Source: Alphaproteobacteria bacterium (GTDB taxonomy: Bacteria > Pseudomonadota > Alphaproteobacteria > SMXS01). Taken from it: 64,000 nt of DNA. Within the stretch, counting starts at the first letter, position 1. The number at the start of each line of letters is the position of its first letter. Location of the stretch: NCBI GenBank assembly GCA_028284945.1, contig JANQQJ010000041.1:62001-126000 (forward strand). Reading direction: 5' to 3'. The notes under the pieces were generated by a model. It saw nothing but the letters and a program-made list of their open reading frames with translations. It did no database searches and had not been told where the DNA came from. Below are positions 34,283-43,240 of this stretch, piece by piece. A program made the translations under genes and the position numbers.

Positions 34283-35632
34283 GTGAGCACACAAGCCGCA
34301 ACGGACACCAGCGCGCCAGAAGAGCATAGCGAGCGATATCTTTGGTATGTGGTGGCCGTTTTGGCGCTGGCCTCGACCATTTCGATCATCGACCGGCAGA
34401 TCATGAATGTCATGATCGGCCCGATTAAACGCGATCTGGGCGGCCTCTCGGACCTTCAGGTTTCACTGGTCATCGGCCTGGCGTTCGCGTTTGTTTACAA
34501 CATTGCCTCGTTCCCCGCGGGCCGGTTCGCTGACCGGGCCAATCGACGGAACATCATGGCGGGCGGCATCGTCGCCTGGAGCATTGCCGGCGGCTTCTGC
34601 GGTCTGGCTAATACATATTGGCAGCTTTTCCTGGCCCGCATGGGTGTTGGGATCGGTGAAGCCGCCCTGGGCCCTGCTGCCAATTCCACGCTCGCTGACC
34701 TGTTTGATAAGGCGCGGCTTCCCATCGCCATCGGGATCGTGTCTGCGGCGCCCTTCATCGGGCAGGGCCTGGCCGGGATGGTCGGGGGGCCGCTAATCGA
34801 CTATCTGGAAGCCACGCCCAATATGGAGGTGCCCGTTCTGGGCGAAATCTATTCCTGGCAGATGGTCTTTCTGTTGTTGACGCCGCCGGGGCTGATTATC
34901 GCAGCGATGCTGATGTTCACCCGCGAACCGAAGCGCAGGGGCCGGTCACGTGAGGACCTGACGGCAATTCCCTGGAGCGAAGTCTGGCGGTTCGTCAAAA
35001 GCCGGCGGATGTTCTTCTTCCTCGTTTTCACCGCCTATTTGTGCCTGTCCATTCAGGGCTGGTCGTTGATGATCTGGATCTATGAATTCTTTGACCGGAC
35101 TCATGACTGGAGCCGGGGCCGGACCGGGCTGATCTATGGGCCGATCGGCATGTGCGTCGGGATTTTTGCCAGCGTTTATGCGGGCTTCCGGGCCGGTAAG
35201 ATGGTTGCCAAAGGCCGCGAAGACGCGACCTTGCGGCTGGTATTTTACGGTTCCATCATCCTGATCCCCGCAGCCGGCGCGCTGACCATCGTGCCCAACC
35301 CCTGGGTCGCGATTGCCCTGCTGTTTCCGGTGACATTCATGATGGCGATGCCGCCGGGGCTGATGATGACGACGCTCCAAACCATCGCACCCAATGAGTT
35401 ACGCGGCCAGATGGTGGCGTTTTACCTGATCGCGGTGAACTTCCTGTCCTATACATTTGCGCCGTCACTGCCGCCGCTGATGGACCTTTTGCTGTTTGGT
35501 GAGGAGAGCACGCTGGGCGTATCGATATCGGTGCTGGCCGTGTTCAATTACACGGTCGCGTCGATCTGTCTGGGGCTGTCGCTGAAACATTACCGTCAAG
35601 CGGTGGATGCCGCCAAAGCCTGGACCAGCTAG
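34283..35632 (+). CDS. MFS transporter
   Basis: This 449-residue protein has twelve predicted helices, from YLWYVVAVLALASTISIIDRQIMNVMIGPI to the last pair after LPPLMDLLLFG. It carries the MFS loop signature ASFPAGRFADRANRRNIMAGGIVAWSIAGG between helices 2 and 3. The start is GTG 34283 with GGGGAG upstream; the long upstream reading frame is noncoding. This group (spinster-like) exports or imports organic anions and lipids; substrate unknown. It converges on TetR. Confidence 0.92.
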   Translation: MSTQAATDTSAPEEHSERYLWYVVAVLALASTISIIDRQIMNVMIGPIKRDLGGLSDLQVSLVIGLAFAFVYNIASFPAGRFADRANRRNIMAGGIVAWSIAGGFCGLANTYWQLFLARMGVGIGEAALGPAANSTLADLFDKARLPIAIGIVSAAPFIGQGLAGMVGGPLIDYLEATPNMEVPVLGEIYSWQMVFLLLTPPGLIIAAMLMFTREPKRRGRSREDLTAIPWSEVWRFVKSRRMFFFLVFTAYLCLSIQGWSLMIWIYEFFDRTHDWSRGRTGLIYGPIGMCVGIFASVYAGFRAGKMVAKGREDATLRLVFYGSIILIPAAGALTIVPNPWVAIALLFPVTFMMAMPPGLMMTTLQTIAPNELRGQMVAFYLIAVNFLSYTFAPSLPPLMDLLLFGEESTLGVSISVLAVFNYTVASICLGLSLKHYRQAVDAAKAWTS

Positions 35633-35639
35633 CGTACGG

Positions 35640-36284
35640 TCAGTCTTGCGGGCGAAGTTTGTTGCGTTCCGGCAGCCAGGACTCGTGCAGCCGGTCCTTG
35701 ATCCATTGCAACTGCGCCTTGATGCGGCGATCCCGGTCATAGGTGATGACGGTCATCGCCATGCCTTCCAGCAGGAACCGCAGCGTATCGCGGTTATGCT
35801 CAAACTTTTCGTATTCTGCGGCGGCAAAATCCGGATAAGCATCGCGGCCTGCACGGCGGCGGGCCTGCTCATACTCTTCGGCGACCGGTTCGATAATCGC
35901 CCGCAATTCGGGGTCGGTGCGGGATGCGGTCACCAGTTCCATCCAGGCGACAAACAGCCGGTTATTGACCAGTTCCCACATATTATCGACGGCGTGGTCG
36001 ATGAAATCCTTACCCCGTGGTGTACGCCGCGACACGTCGTTATAGGCACCGATCCATTCTTCGAGCAGATAGTCGATTGACGCCTCAAGAACATGCTTTG
36101 TCGTCGGAAAATAGTGCTGAACCGCGCCACGTGTAACATTGGCCTTCTTGGCAATTTCCGTCGTGGTCGTCCGCCAGTACCCAATATCGACGAAGCAAGA
36201 AACAGTCGCTTCAATGATATCGCGCCGGGTCGCCAGGCTACGGCTTCTGCGTTTTCGGGGTTTAGTCCCTGTTGCGATATCCAT
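35640..36284 (-). CDS. TetR-family regulator divergent from TonB receptor
   Basis: This 214-residue TetR protein has the HTH TRRDIIEATVSCFVDIGYWRTTTTEIAKKANVTRGAVQHYFPTTKHVLEASIDYLLEEW and a helical ligand domain. It reads away from the TonB receptor that begins at 36524. A palindrome lies between them (36386). It probably controls the receptor, as at the first locus of the window. Confidence 0.93.
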   Translation of the reverse strand: MDIATGTKPRKRRSRSLATRRDIIEATVSCFVDIGYWRTTTTEIAKKANVTRGAVQHYFPTTKHVLEASIDYLLEEWIGAYNDVSRRTPRGKDFIDHAVDNMWELVNNRLFVAWMELVTASRTDPELRAIIEPVAEEYEQARRRAGRDAYPDFAAAEYEKFEHNRDTLRFLLEGMAMTVITYDRDRRIKAQLQWIKDRLHESWLPERNKLRPQD

Positions 36285-36385
36285 CTCGTTCTTATTCCAG
36301 GGTCATTCAATCATGTGAAACCGGCAGCGCGGGCGACGAATGCCAAGAGACGCTACAAAGCATGACAAGCTAGCGCGCCCCGATA

Positions 36386-36421
36386 GTTCCTAGCAACTGC
36401 AAATTGTTGCAAGGTAGGAAC
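36386..36421. promoter_or_regulatory. Interrupted inverted repeat between TetR and TonB
   Basis: The arms GTTCCTA-GCAAC (36386-36397) and GTTGC-AAGG-TAGGAAC (36406-36421) pair, apart from a 4-nt insert. Two nested half-sites fit a TetR-type operator. The distance to the receptor start is about 100 bp. Confidence 0.5.
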
Positions 36422-36523
36422 GACCCGTTCCCGCGCTTGCCGGACGTCGAGAGACAAGACAGCTTGACTTGACATCACAGCAGCCAACCTCCTTAAGTCT
36501 TCCAAAACTACGGGAAACGTCCA

Positions 36524-38572
36524 ATCAAAAAGAACCTTGCACTAGCGCTGGCGCTCATCCTGCCGGTTTCGGCGCCGGCTATTGCCGCGCCAACCGAACA
36601 GCTGGTGGTCACCGCGACCCGGGAAGAAACGCCGCAATTCGATCTGCCGGAGAGCACGGGCGTGCTGGACGACGATCTGATCGACAGATTGAAACCAACG
36701 CATCCTTCGGAATTGTTTGAGCGAATCCCCGGCGTGCACCAGGTCTGGCTCGGTGGTGACCACCACACGACGGTGATCCGCCAACCGATTAACTTCAACC
36801 CGCTTTATCTCTACCTCGAAAACGGTGTGCCGACCCGGGCCACCGGCTTTTTTGAAACCAATGCGCTATTCGACGTCAATATTCCCCAGGCGCGGCGGGT
36901 TGAGATTACCAAGGGTCCAGGGTCAGCGCTTTATGGATCAGACGCAATTGCCGGTGTGATCAATGTGTTGACGCCGCTGCCGCCAGAAGAAGGCCTTGCC
37001 GGCGAAGCATCTGTGGAAGGCTCGACACGCGGCTATTTCCGCGGTCTTTTTTCATTAGGCGGCACCACCGGCAAGCATGGCCTGCAGGCGGATGTGAACC
37101 TGGTTCAGGATGACGGCTGGCGCGACAATACCGAATCCGACCGGCAACTGGGTACCTTTACCTGGGTCATCGATGGCGGCGGCGCCGTCCGCATTCAGAA
37201 CGTGCTGATGCTGGCACGCGTCGATCAGGAGTCCACAGGTTCGAACTTGAACCGGGACGATTTTCAAAACAATCCCACCCGGAACACCCAACCCATCGCC
37301 TTCCGCAAGGTCGATTCCGTCCGCTTTCAAAGCCATATCGACGTTCGGATGGAACAGGCGCTGCTGAGCATCACGCCCTATTTTCGTTACAACCGGATTC
37401 AGCTGCTGCCGTCCTTCGCGCTCGGCTTTGATCCGCATTTTTTTGACACTGACGCCTATTCCCTCGGCGCACAGATCAAGTATCGGCACGATCTTTCGGA
37501 AACCTTCCGGATTATTGCCGGTGTCGATATCGACTACACCACAGGGGACCGGACAGATACACGGATCGCGTTGACCCGGGAAGGCGGCATCATCGTCGAC
37601 TTCACCGATGTTGAAACCGTCTATAACTTCGACGTTAACACGTTGACCATCGCGCCCTATCTGCACGGCGAATGGCAGGCGACGAGCCGGTTACGTATCA
37701 CCGCGGGGCTACGGTTCGATTATGCCGAGTTTGATTACACCAACAATCTGACAACGGTGATCGACCCGACAGCGCGTCACAACCGCCCGCCGAGCCAAAA
37801 GATCGACTTCAATTCCCTGAGCCCCAAGGCCGGCCTGACCTATGACCTGACCGAAACACTGAACGCGTTCTTTTCCTATAAGCGCGGGTTCCGCACACCG
37901 ACAGCACAGCAACTGTTCCGGCCCGGCCGCTCAACCCTGTCGACGGAGCTGAAACCGGTCAAAGCAGACAGCTTCGAGATCGGGCTGCGTGGGAGTTTCG
38001 TGGATACAGTCAGCTTTGAACTGTCGCTCTACACCATGACCCTGCGCGACGATATTCTGGTCTTCACCAATAATGAGACCGGTGTACGCGACATTCGCAA
38101 TTCCGGCCGCACGCGGCACAGGGGCGTCGAGATCGGCATCAGTGTCGATATCACCGATACGCTGACCCTGGCGGGCGCCTATGCCTACAACGATCACTTC
38201 TTTGTTGAATGGATGCCGGTCGGTGGCGCTGACCTCTCCGGAAACACGATCAACCGTGCCCCCAAGGACATCGGCAATGCCCGGTTGACCTGGCGGCCGG
38301 CGTTCCTCAACGGCGGCGTGTTCGAGATCGAATACCAGCACCTTGGCTCGTATTTCCTGGACGACAACAACACCCGCACCTATGGCGGGCACGACCTTCT
38401 GCACATCCGCGGCAGCATCGTCATCGCGCCGGGCATGGAGCTCTATTTGCGCCTGCACAACGTGTTCAACGAGCGCTATGCGACCAATGGCCGCTTCAAT
38501 GCTTTTGCAGGCGAGGAATTGAAGCCAGGCCAGGCACGCACGCTCTATGGCGGAATCGGCGCCAAGTTTTAG
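36524..38572 (+). CDS. TonB-dependent receptor (BtuB/CirA-like), probable ATC start
   Basis: This 682-residue receptor has a signal peptide KKNLALALALILPVSAPAIAA, TonB box EQLVVTA, plug with RVEITKGPGSALYGSDAIAGVINVLT, and a barrel ending LYGGIGAKF. The signal peptide is in frame, but no ATG, GTG or TTG precedes it. The frame is stopped at 36494, and ATC 36524 stands at the right place 8 bases after GGGA. A GTG at 36605 would discard the signal peptide. Either a non-AUG start or a base change is implied. Substrate unknown; upstream is the divergent TetR. Confidence 0.85.
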   Translation: MKKNLALALALILPVSAPAIAAPTEQLVVTATREETPQFDLPESTGVLDDDLIDRLKPTHPSELFERIPGVHQVWLGGDHHTTVIRQPINFNPLYLYLENGVPTRATGFFETNALFDVNIPQARRVEITKGPGSALYGSDAIAGVINVLTPLPPEEGLAGEASVEGSTRGYFRGLFSLGGTTGKHGLQADVNLVQDDGWRDNTESDRQLGTFTWVIDGGGAVRIQNVLMLARVDQESTGSNLNRDDFQNNPTRNTQPIAFRKVDSVRFQSHIDVRMEQALLSITPYFRYNRIQLLPSFALGFDPHFFDTDAYSLGAQIKYRHDLSETFRIIAGVDIDYTTGDRTDTRIALTREGGIIVDFTDVETVYNFDVNTLTIAPYLHGEWQATSRLRITAGLRFDYAEFDYTNNLTTVIDPTARHNRPPSQKIDFNSLSPKAGLTYDLTETLNAFFSYKRGFRTPTAQQLFRPGRSTLSTELKPVKADSFEIGLRGSFVDTVSFELSLYTMTLRDDILVFTNNETGVRDIRNSGRTRHRGVEIGISVDITDTLTLAGAYAYNDHFFVEWMPVGGADLSGNTINRAPKDIGNARLTWRPAFLNGGVFEIEYQHLGSYFLDDNNTRTYGGHDLLHIRGSIVIAPGMELYLRLHNVFNERYATNGRFNAFAGEELKPGQARTLYGGIGAKF

Positions 38573-38633
38573 CGCGCTTGCCCCGGATGGATTGAAGGCT
38601 AAGCTGACTCCCCAACGAACGCGGAGAAAGTCC

Positions 38634-38732
38634 ATGGGCCGATCTAAGGGCGCCATTATTCATCTGGTTTCGGACGACGCCGAACATGCCTACCGTGCCG
38701 AACAGGTGCTGGATGGCGGAACGTCGCATTAG
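38634..38732 (+). CDS. Small ORF (32 aa) coupled to beta-helix gene
   Basis: MGRSKGAIIHLVSDDAEHAYRAEQVLDGGTSH has a good Shine-Dalgarno (GGAGAAAG) before ATG 38634. Its stop is 3 bases before the ATG of the next gene, which lacks its own strong Shine-Dalgarno. It may be a leader peptide for translational coupling, a small protein, or the tail of a degraded gene. No family recognised. Confidence 0.4.
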   Translation: MGRSKGAIIHLVSDDAEHAYRAEQVLDGGTSH

Positions 38733-38735
38733 ATC

Positions 38736-39929
38736 ATGCACCGGGGCATTGTCTGGCTCTTCGCCGCAATATCCATGGCAGCAGGCTGCGGCGCGTCCGA
38801 GCGGATTGCGGTGTCAGACGCAGATGACCTGCGTGCCGCGCTTCGATTTGCCGAACCCGGGCAAATAATTGAGCTGGAACCCGGTGTTTATCAGGGCCCG
38901 TTCCGCATGTCCGAAGGCGCAAGCGGCACACCCGAAAGTCCAGTCATTATCCGGCCCGCTGCGGGGACAGGGCGAGTCGTGCTGGATGGGAACGGCACCT
39001 CGATCACCCTGAAGTTCAGCGCCGTCAGCCATGTGACAATTACTGGAGTTGACGTTACCGGCGGCGGCTATCACGGCATATTCTTCGACAAAGGCGCCCA
39101 CAACATCACGATTGAAGATAGCCGGATATACGACAACCACCGGACCCACCCACTCAACAGCCATGCCGAGATCAAAGGATCAGGGGCAGATGACAGAAAC
39201 AGGCCCCGCCAGATTGTTCTGCGCAACAACGAAATCTTTCACACCTCGCACCCGCCCGGTGGAAATTTCCAGGGCATCGACTGCAACCGGTGCGATGACT
39301 TCCATGTCACCGGTAACCATATTCACAGCATCCATTCACCGACCGAACAGCCAACCTCGTATTATGATCGCGGCGCCTGCATTCAGATGAAGAGCCTTTC
39401 GCGGCGAACCGTTATTGAGCGCAACCGCATCGAGGACTGCCATATCGGCATTGTCTTTGGCGGCGAGGGTATGGAGACCCCCGAACATCTGGGCGGTGCC
39501 GTCCGGAACAATATCATTGCCGGATCGCACGATATCGCGATTGTTCTAGCGGATGTTGAAGATGGGGTGGTCGCGCACAATACCCTGATCGGCAACACCC
39601 GCTCCATCTTGCTGGGCACGCACCGGGGTCGGCCGACCGCAGAAAACAATGCGATCATCGCCAACAACCTGATCGACCAGCCCATTGAGCCGGTCAAGGC
39701 GGCCGAAACTCGTCTTGAAAACAACCTGCTGATATCAGCAGAGGACGCCGCCTCGTGGTTTGCCGCAGCCAGCACAGGTGATGTTCGTCTGACGGCTGCC
39801 GCAACGGCCGCGATTGATCATGCGGTGCCGCTGGACCCGCCATTGATAGCAGATTTTGAAGGGACCACACGGCCGCAAGATGCGGCCCCGGACATCGGCG
39901 CGTTTGAATATCGGCGCGTACTCGACTAG
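38736..39929 (+). CDS. Right-handed beta-helix lipoprotein
   Basis: The 397-residue protein begins MHRGIVWLFAAISMAAGCGAS, a lipobox (A-A-G-C, C18). A right-handed parallel beta-helix follows, with rungs such as VTITGVDVTGGGYHGIFFDKGAHNITIEDSRIYDN and DFHVTGNHIHSIHS, then RLENNLLIS. It resembles polysaccharide lyases of the PL6/pectate lyase fold and NosD-type proteins. A catalytic site cannot be assigned. Start codon shares the stop of a small ORF. It sits after a TonB receptor, so glycan use in the outer membrane is possible. Confidence 0.85.
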   Translation: MHRGIVWLFAAISMAAGCGASERIAVSDADDLRAALRFAEPGQIIELEPGVYQGPFRMSEGASGTPESPVIIRPAAGTGRVVLDGNGTSITLKFSAVSHVTITGVDVTGGGYHGIFFDKGAHNITIEDSRIYDNHRTHPLNSHAEIKGSGADDRNRPRQIVLRNNEIFHTSHPPGGNFQGIDCNRCDDFHVTGNHIHSIHSPTEQPTSYYDRGACIQMKSLSRRTVIERNRIEDCHIGIVFGGEGMETPEHLGGAVRNNIIAGSHDIAIVLADVEDGVVAHNTLIGNTRSILLGTHRGRPTAENNAIIANNLIDQPIEPVKAAETRLENNLLISAEDAASWFAAASTGDVRLTAAATAAIDHAVPLDPPLIADFEGTTRPQDAAPDIGAFEYRRVLD

Positions 39930-39978
39930 GTAAGGGGCACCAGCGTGGATGGCACGCTGAAGCAATGGTCAAACACCA

Positions 39979-40770
39979 ATGAACGGCAGGCCTCAACCCA
40001 TATCAATCGCTGGCCTCATGATCGAGGCGGCACAGTTCCACTGGAACCGCGTGCTGACCTTTCTGGCGACCGCCCTGGTCTATGTGCCAATGGCGCTTTT
40101 GGTCGCAAGTTCGGCATTTGAGGTAAGCGATGCGCAAGACAGCACCGCAGCAGATACCACCGCCGCGACACCGCCGGAATTGAATGTCGACTTCGACCCA
40201 TTAACGCTCTTGGCCGTTGTTGCCTTGCTGGCCGTGTTGTCTTCGGCGTCCTTTGTGCTCTGGCTGCGAATGTCGCTGATGGGCATGCCAACGGCCTTGC
40301 AACAGCCTTTGGGAAATTGGCTGGGGCAAATTCTGCGAACCATGGGTCTGTTTCTTGCCGCTGGGCTTGTTGGGCTGGTCCCGGTCTCATTTCTCGGGGG
40401 CTTGCTGGTCGGCTCGACGGGGACATTGTCACCCGGGGCCCTGGCGTTCCTGGTGCTGCTTTCTTCAGCAACCGTCAACGGCGCGATTGCGTTGCTGTTT
40501 TTGCCCTTCGTGGAAGCCGCGACCGGTGTTAAGCCGCTTGGAACCTCTGAGACCCGGGCCAGGGCCAACGCGCTACGCCCGGTCCTCGCCCTGACACTCA
40601 TCACGGCGACATTTGCTGTGACATTTGTCGGCGGCGTTATCATGCAGATACTGGTCGCCGGTGGCGCGACCATCTCGGCCGGTCTGGTCCAGGCCATGAC
40701 AATCACCTTCTCAGTGACCTATATTGCAGCGATCATGGGGTGCGCGTTCAGGCGCCTAAGCACCGAATAG
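39979..40770 (+). CDS. Integral membrane protein of unknown function
   Basis: This 263-residue protein has about six membrane segments: VLTFLATALVYVPMALLVAS, LTLLAVVALLAVLSSASFVLWL, ILRTMGLFLAAGLVGLVPVSFLGGLLVG, LAFLVLLSSATVNGAIALLFLPFV, VLALTLITATFAVTFVGGVIMQIL and a last one at the end. An Asp/Thr-rich loop follows the first. No family recognised. It lies 106 bp before CoxL on the same strand; whether it belongs to that operon is open. Confidence 0.8.
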   Translation: MNGRPQPISIAGLMIEAAQFHWNRVLTFLATALVYVPMALLVASSAFEVSDAQDSTAADTTAATPPELNVDFDPLTLLAVVALLAVLSSASFVLWLRMSLMGMPTALQQPLGNWLGQILRTMGLFLAAGLVGLVPVSFLGGLLVGSTGTLSPGALAFLVLLSSATVNGAIALLFLPFVEAATGVKPLGTSETRARANALRPVLALTLITATFAVTFVGGVIMQILVAGGATISAGLVQAMTITFSVTYIAAIMGCAFRRLSTE

Positions 40771-40875
40771 TGTGTCGTTCGGATTGAACTGAAGCCGTTT
40801 TTGGCCTATCTCACAGGGTTCAAATGTGGTGCGGCAGGGCGCGCCTTTCCTTAACGTCCCTCGGGAGACAGTTTC

Positions 40876-43227
40876 ATGCAGAAGTTTGGTATCGGGCAGC
40901 CGGTCAAGCGCGTCGAAGACGTACGGTTCATTACGGGCGCAGGCGCCTATACAGACGATTTGAACCTCCCCAATCAGGCGCATGCCGTTGTGCTGCGGTC
41001 GCCGTTCGGCCACGCCAAGATAAACAGCATCGATACGTCCATGGCCCAAGAAGCACCGGGCGTCATCGCGGTGCTGACCGGTGCTGACGTTGAAGCCGAT
41101 GGCCTGGGCACCTTGCCCTGCCTCGCCCCGGTCCCCAATGCGGATGGCAGCGAGATCGTTATGCCGCCGCGGCCCTTGCTGCAAAGCGACAGGGTCCGCT
41201 TTGTCGGCGACACCGTTGCGTTCGTTATCGCCGAGACAGTCAATCAGGCCAAAGACGCCGCCGAGATGATCGAGGTGGATTACGAGGACCTGCCGGCCGT
41301 CGGCACGATCGAAACCGCCGAAGCCGATGGCGCCCCACTGGTTTGGGACCAGGCGCCCGGCAATGTCTGCCTTGAATGGGCGATGGGCGACGAGGCGGCG
41401 GTCAATGCCGCGTTCGACAATGCTGCCCATGTCACGAAAGTCGACCTGATCCACAACCGGGTTGTCGTTAATGCGATGGAACCCCGCGCCGCCTTGGGCG
41501 AATACGATGCCAGCGATGAAAGCTATACGCTGCGCACCTCGACGCAGGGCGCCAACAGTCTGCAGGGCGTTCTGGGCGGCATGGTGCTGCAGATCGACCC
41601 GTCCAAGCTTCGCGTCTTTACGCCGGATGTGGGCGGCGGTTTTGGTATGAAAACCTTCGCCTATCCCGAGCAGGCGCTGGTGCTTTGGGCATCGAAGAAA
41701 ATTGGCCGCCCGGTGAAATGGACCGGCGAGCGGTCTGAAGCCTTCCAGGGCGACAGCATGGGACGCGACTGGCTGACCCATGTGGAACTGGCGATTGATT
41801 CCGACAACCGGATTCAAGGCATGCGCGTCAACAACCGCTGCAATCTGGGCGCCTATCTGTCGCAATTCGCACCGTTCATTGCGACAGCCTCGCCCGGCCG
41901 TATTCTGGGCGGCGTCTACAAGATCCCGGCGATCCATGTATCCGTTACGGGCCTGTTCTCCAATACGGTTCCCGTCGATGCCTATCGCGGTGCGGGCCGT
42001 CCGGAAAGCGCCTATATCATTGAGCGCGCGGTCGATGCGGCTGCCGCCGAGCTGGGCATCGCCCAGGACGAGTTCCGGGCCATCAACTTCATTCCGCCTG
42101 AAGACATGCCCTATCAGCACCCGCTGAGCTTTGTTTTCGACACCGGCGAATACAACCGCAACATGGAAGACGCCAAGCGCAACGCCGGTTGGGACACGTT
42201 TGAGGCCCGCAAAGCCGAATCCCGTGCCCGCGGCAAGCTGCGCGGCATCGGCATGGCCTATTACATCGAATGTACGCTGGGTGGCCCCAGCGAAGCCGCC
42301 GAGATCAACTTCCTTGAAGACGACAAGGTCGAGATCATCACCGGTACCATGTCGAACGGCCAGGGCCATGAGACGGCCTGGGCCCAGGTCGTGGTCGACC
42401 AACTGGGTGTCCCATTTGAAAATGTGACGCTAGTTCAAGGCGATACCGACCGGGTGAAGACCGGCGGGGGCACCGGTGGTTCACACTCGCTCTATATGGC
42501 CGCTGGCGCGTTTCAGGAAACCTCCAACGAGGTCATCAAGAAGGGCAAGATCATTGCCTCGCTGATGCTGGAGGATGAGCCGCAAAACATCGATTTTGAA
42601 GAGGGTCTCTTCAAAGTACCGGGCACCAACAAATCCGTCGGCATCATGGAAGTCGCCGCAAAGGCGCGTGAAGTCGACGAACTGCCGGGCGATTTCAAGG
42701 AAATGTTCGTGGACGGTCTGAACTCCTCAGGCATCTATGAGTACAGCACCTCGACCTTCCCGAATGGCTGCCACATCTGCGAGGTCGAGATCGATCCGGA
42801 GACAGGCAAGACCGACGTGGTCGGCTATACGGTCGTGGATGATTTCGGCAAGGTGATTAACCCGATGCTGGTTGCCGGTCAGGTCCATGGCGGCGTTGTG
42901 CAGGGATTGGGCCAGTCTCTTACCGAGAACTGTGTCTACGATCCTGAAACCGCCCAGTTGATGACCGGGTCCTTCATGGACTATGGCATGCCGCGTGCGG
43001 ACGACATCTGCGACATCGACTTCAGCTACAACGAAATCCTGTGTAAAACCAACCCGTATGGGATCAAGGGCTGTGGTGAAGCCGGCACCATTGGCGCCTG
43101 CCCGTCCTCGATCAACGCGATCCTGGATGCTTTGCGGGAATTCGGCGTCACCGCCATCGACATGCCCGCCACGCCGCTCAAGGTCTGGCAGGCCATTCAG
43201 GACGGCACCCGCCAGGCCGCGGAGTAG
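40876..43227 (+). CDS. Form II CoxL-type molybdenum hydroxylase large subunit
   Basis: This 783-residue subunit of the xanthine-oxidase family has the form II active-site signature AYRGAGR (369-375) in place of the AYxCSFR of true CO dehydrogenases. The catalytic Glu is at E735 (GCGEAGTIGACPS). It has the MCD-binding GSHSLYMAAGAF region and the opening IGQPVKRVEDVRFITGAGAYTDDL. Form II enzymes act on aldehydes, purines or aromatic carbon, and CO use is doubtful. The partner subunits CoxS and CoxM lie in a converging operon at 46969-48282. XdhC follows 13 bp downstream. Confidence 0.93.
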   Translation: MQKFGIGQPVKRVEDVRFITGAGAYTDDLNLPNQAHAVVLRSPFGHAKINSIDTSMAQEAPGVIAVLTGADVEADGLGTLPCLAPVPNADGSEIVMPPRPLLQSDRVRFVGDTVAFVIAETVNQAKDAAEMIEVDYEDLPAVGTIETAEADGAPLVWDQAPGNVCLEWAMGDEAAVNAAFDNAAHVTKVDLIHNRVVVNAMEPRAALGEYDASDESYTLRTSTQGANSLQGVLGGMVLQIDPSKLRVFTPDVGGGFGMKTFAYPEQALVLWASKKIGRPVKWTGERSEAFQGDSMGRDWLTHVELAIDSDNRIQGMRVNNRCNLGAYLSQFAPFIATASPGRILGGVYKIPAIHVSVTGLFSNTVPVDAYRGAGRPESAYIIERAVDAAAAELGIAQDEFRAINFIPPEDMPYQHPLSFVFDTGEYNRNMEDAKRNAGWDTFEARKAESRARGKLRGIGMAYYIECTLGGPSEAAEINFLEDDKVEIITGTMSNGQGHETAWAQVVVDQLGVPFENVTLVQGDTDRVKTGGGTGGSHSLYMAAGAFQETSNEVIKKGKIIASLMLEDEPQNIDFEEGLFKVPGTNKSVGIMEVAAKAREVDELPGDFKEMFVDGLNSSGIYEYSTSTFPNGCHICEVEIDPETGKTDVVGYTVVDDFGKVINPMLVAGQVHGGVVQGLGQSLTENCVYDPETAQLMTGSFMDYGMPRADDICDIDFSYNEILCKTNPYGIKGCGEAGTIGACPSSINAILDALREFGVTAIDMPATPLKVWQAIQDGTRQAAE

Positions 43228-43240
43228 ACCCTAGAGCGCC

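Noticed and set aside
40756-42402. 548-codon minus-strand frame over CoxL
   Set aside because: CoxL has unambiguous active-site motifs in the other direction; the antisense frame reads as Arg/Asp/Gly-rich shadow.
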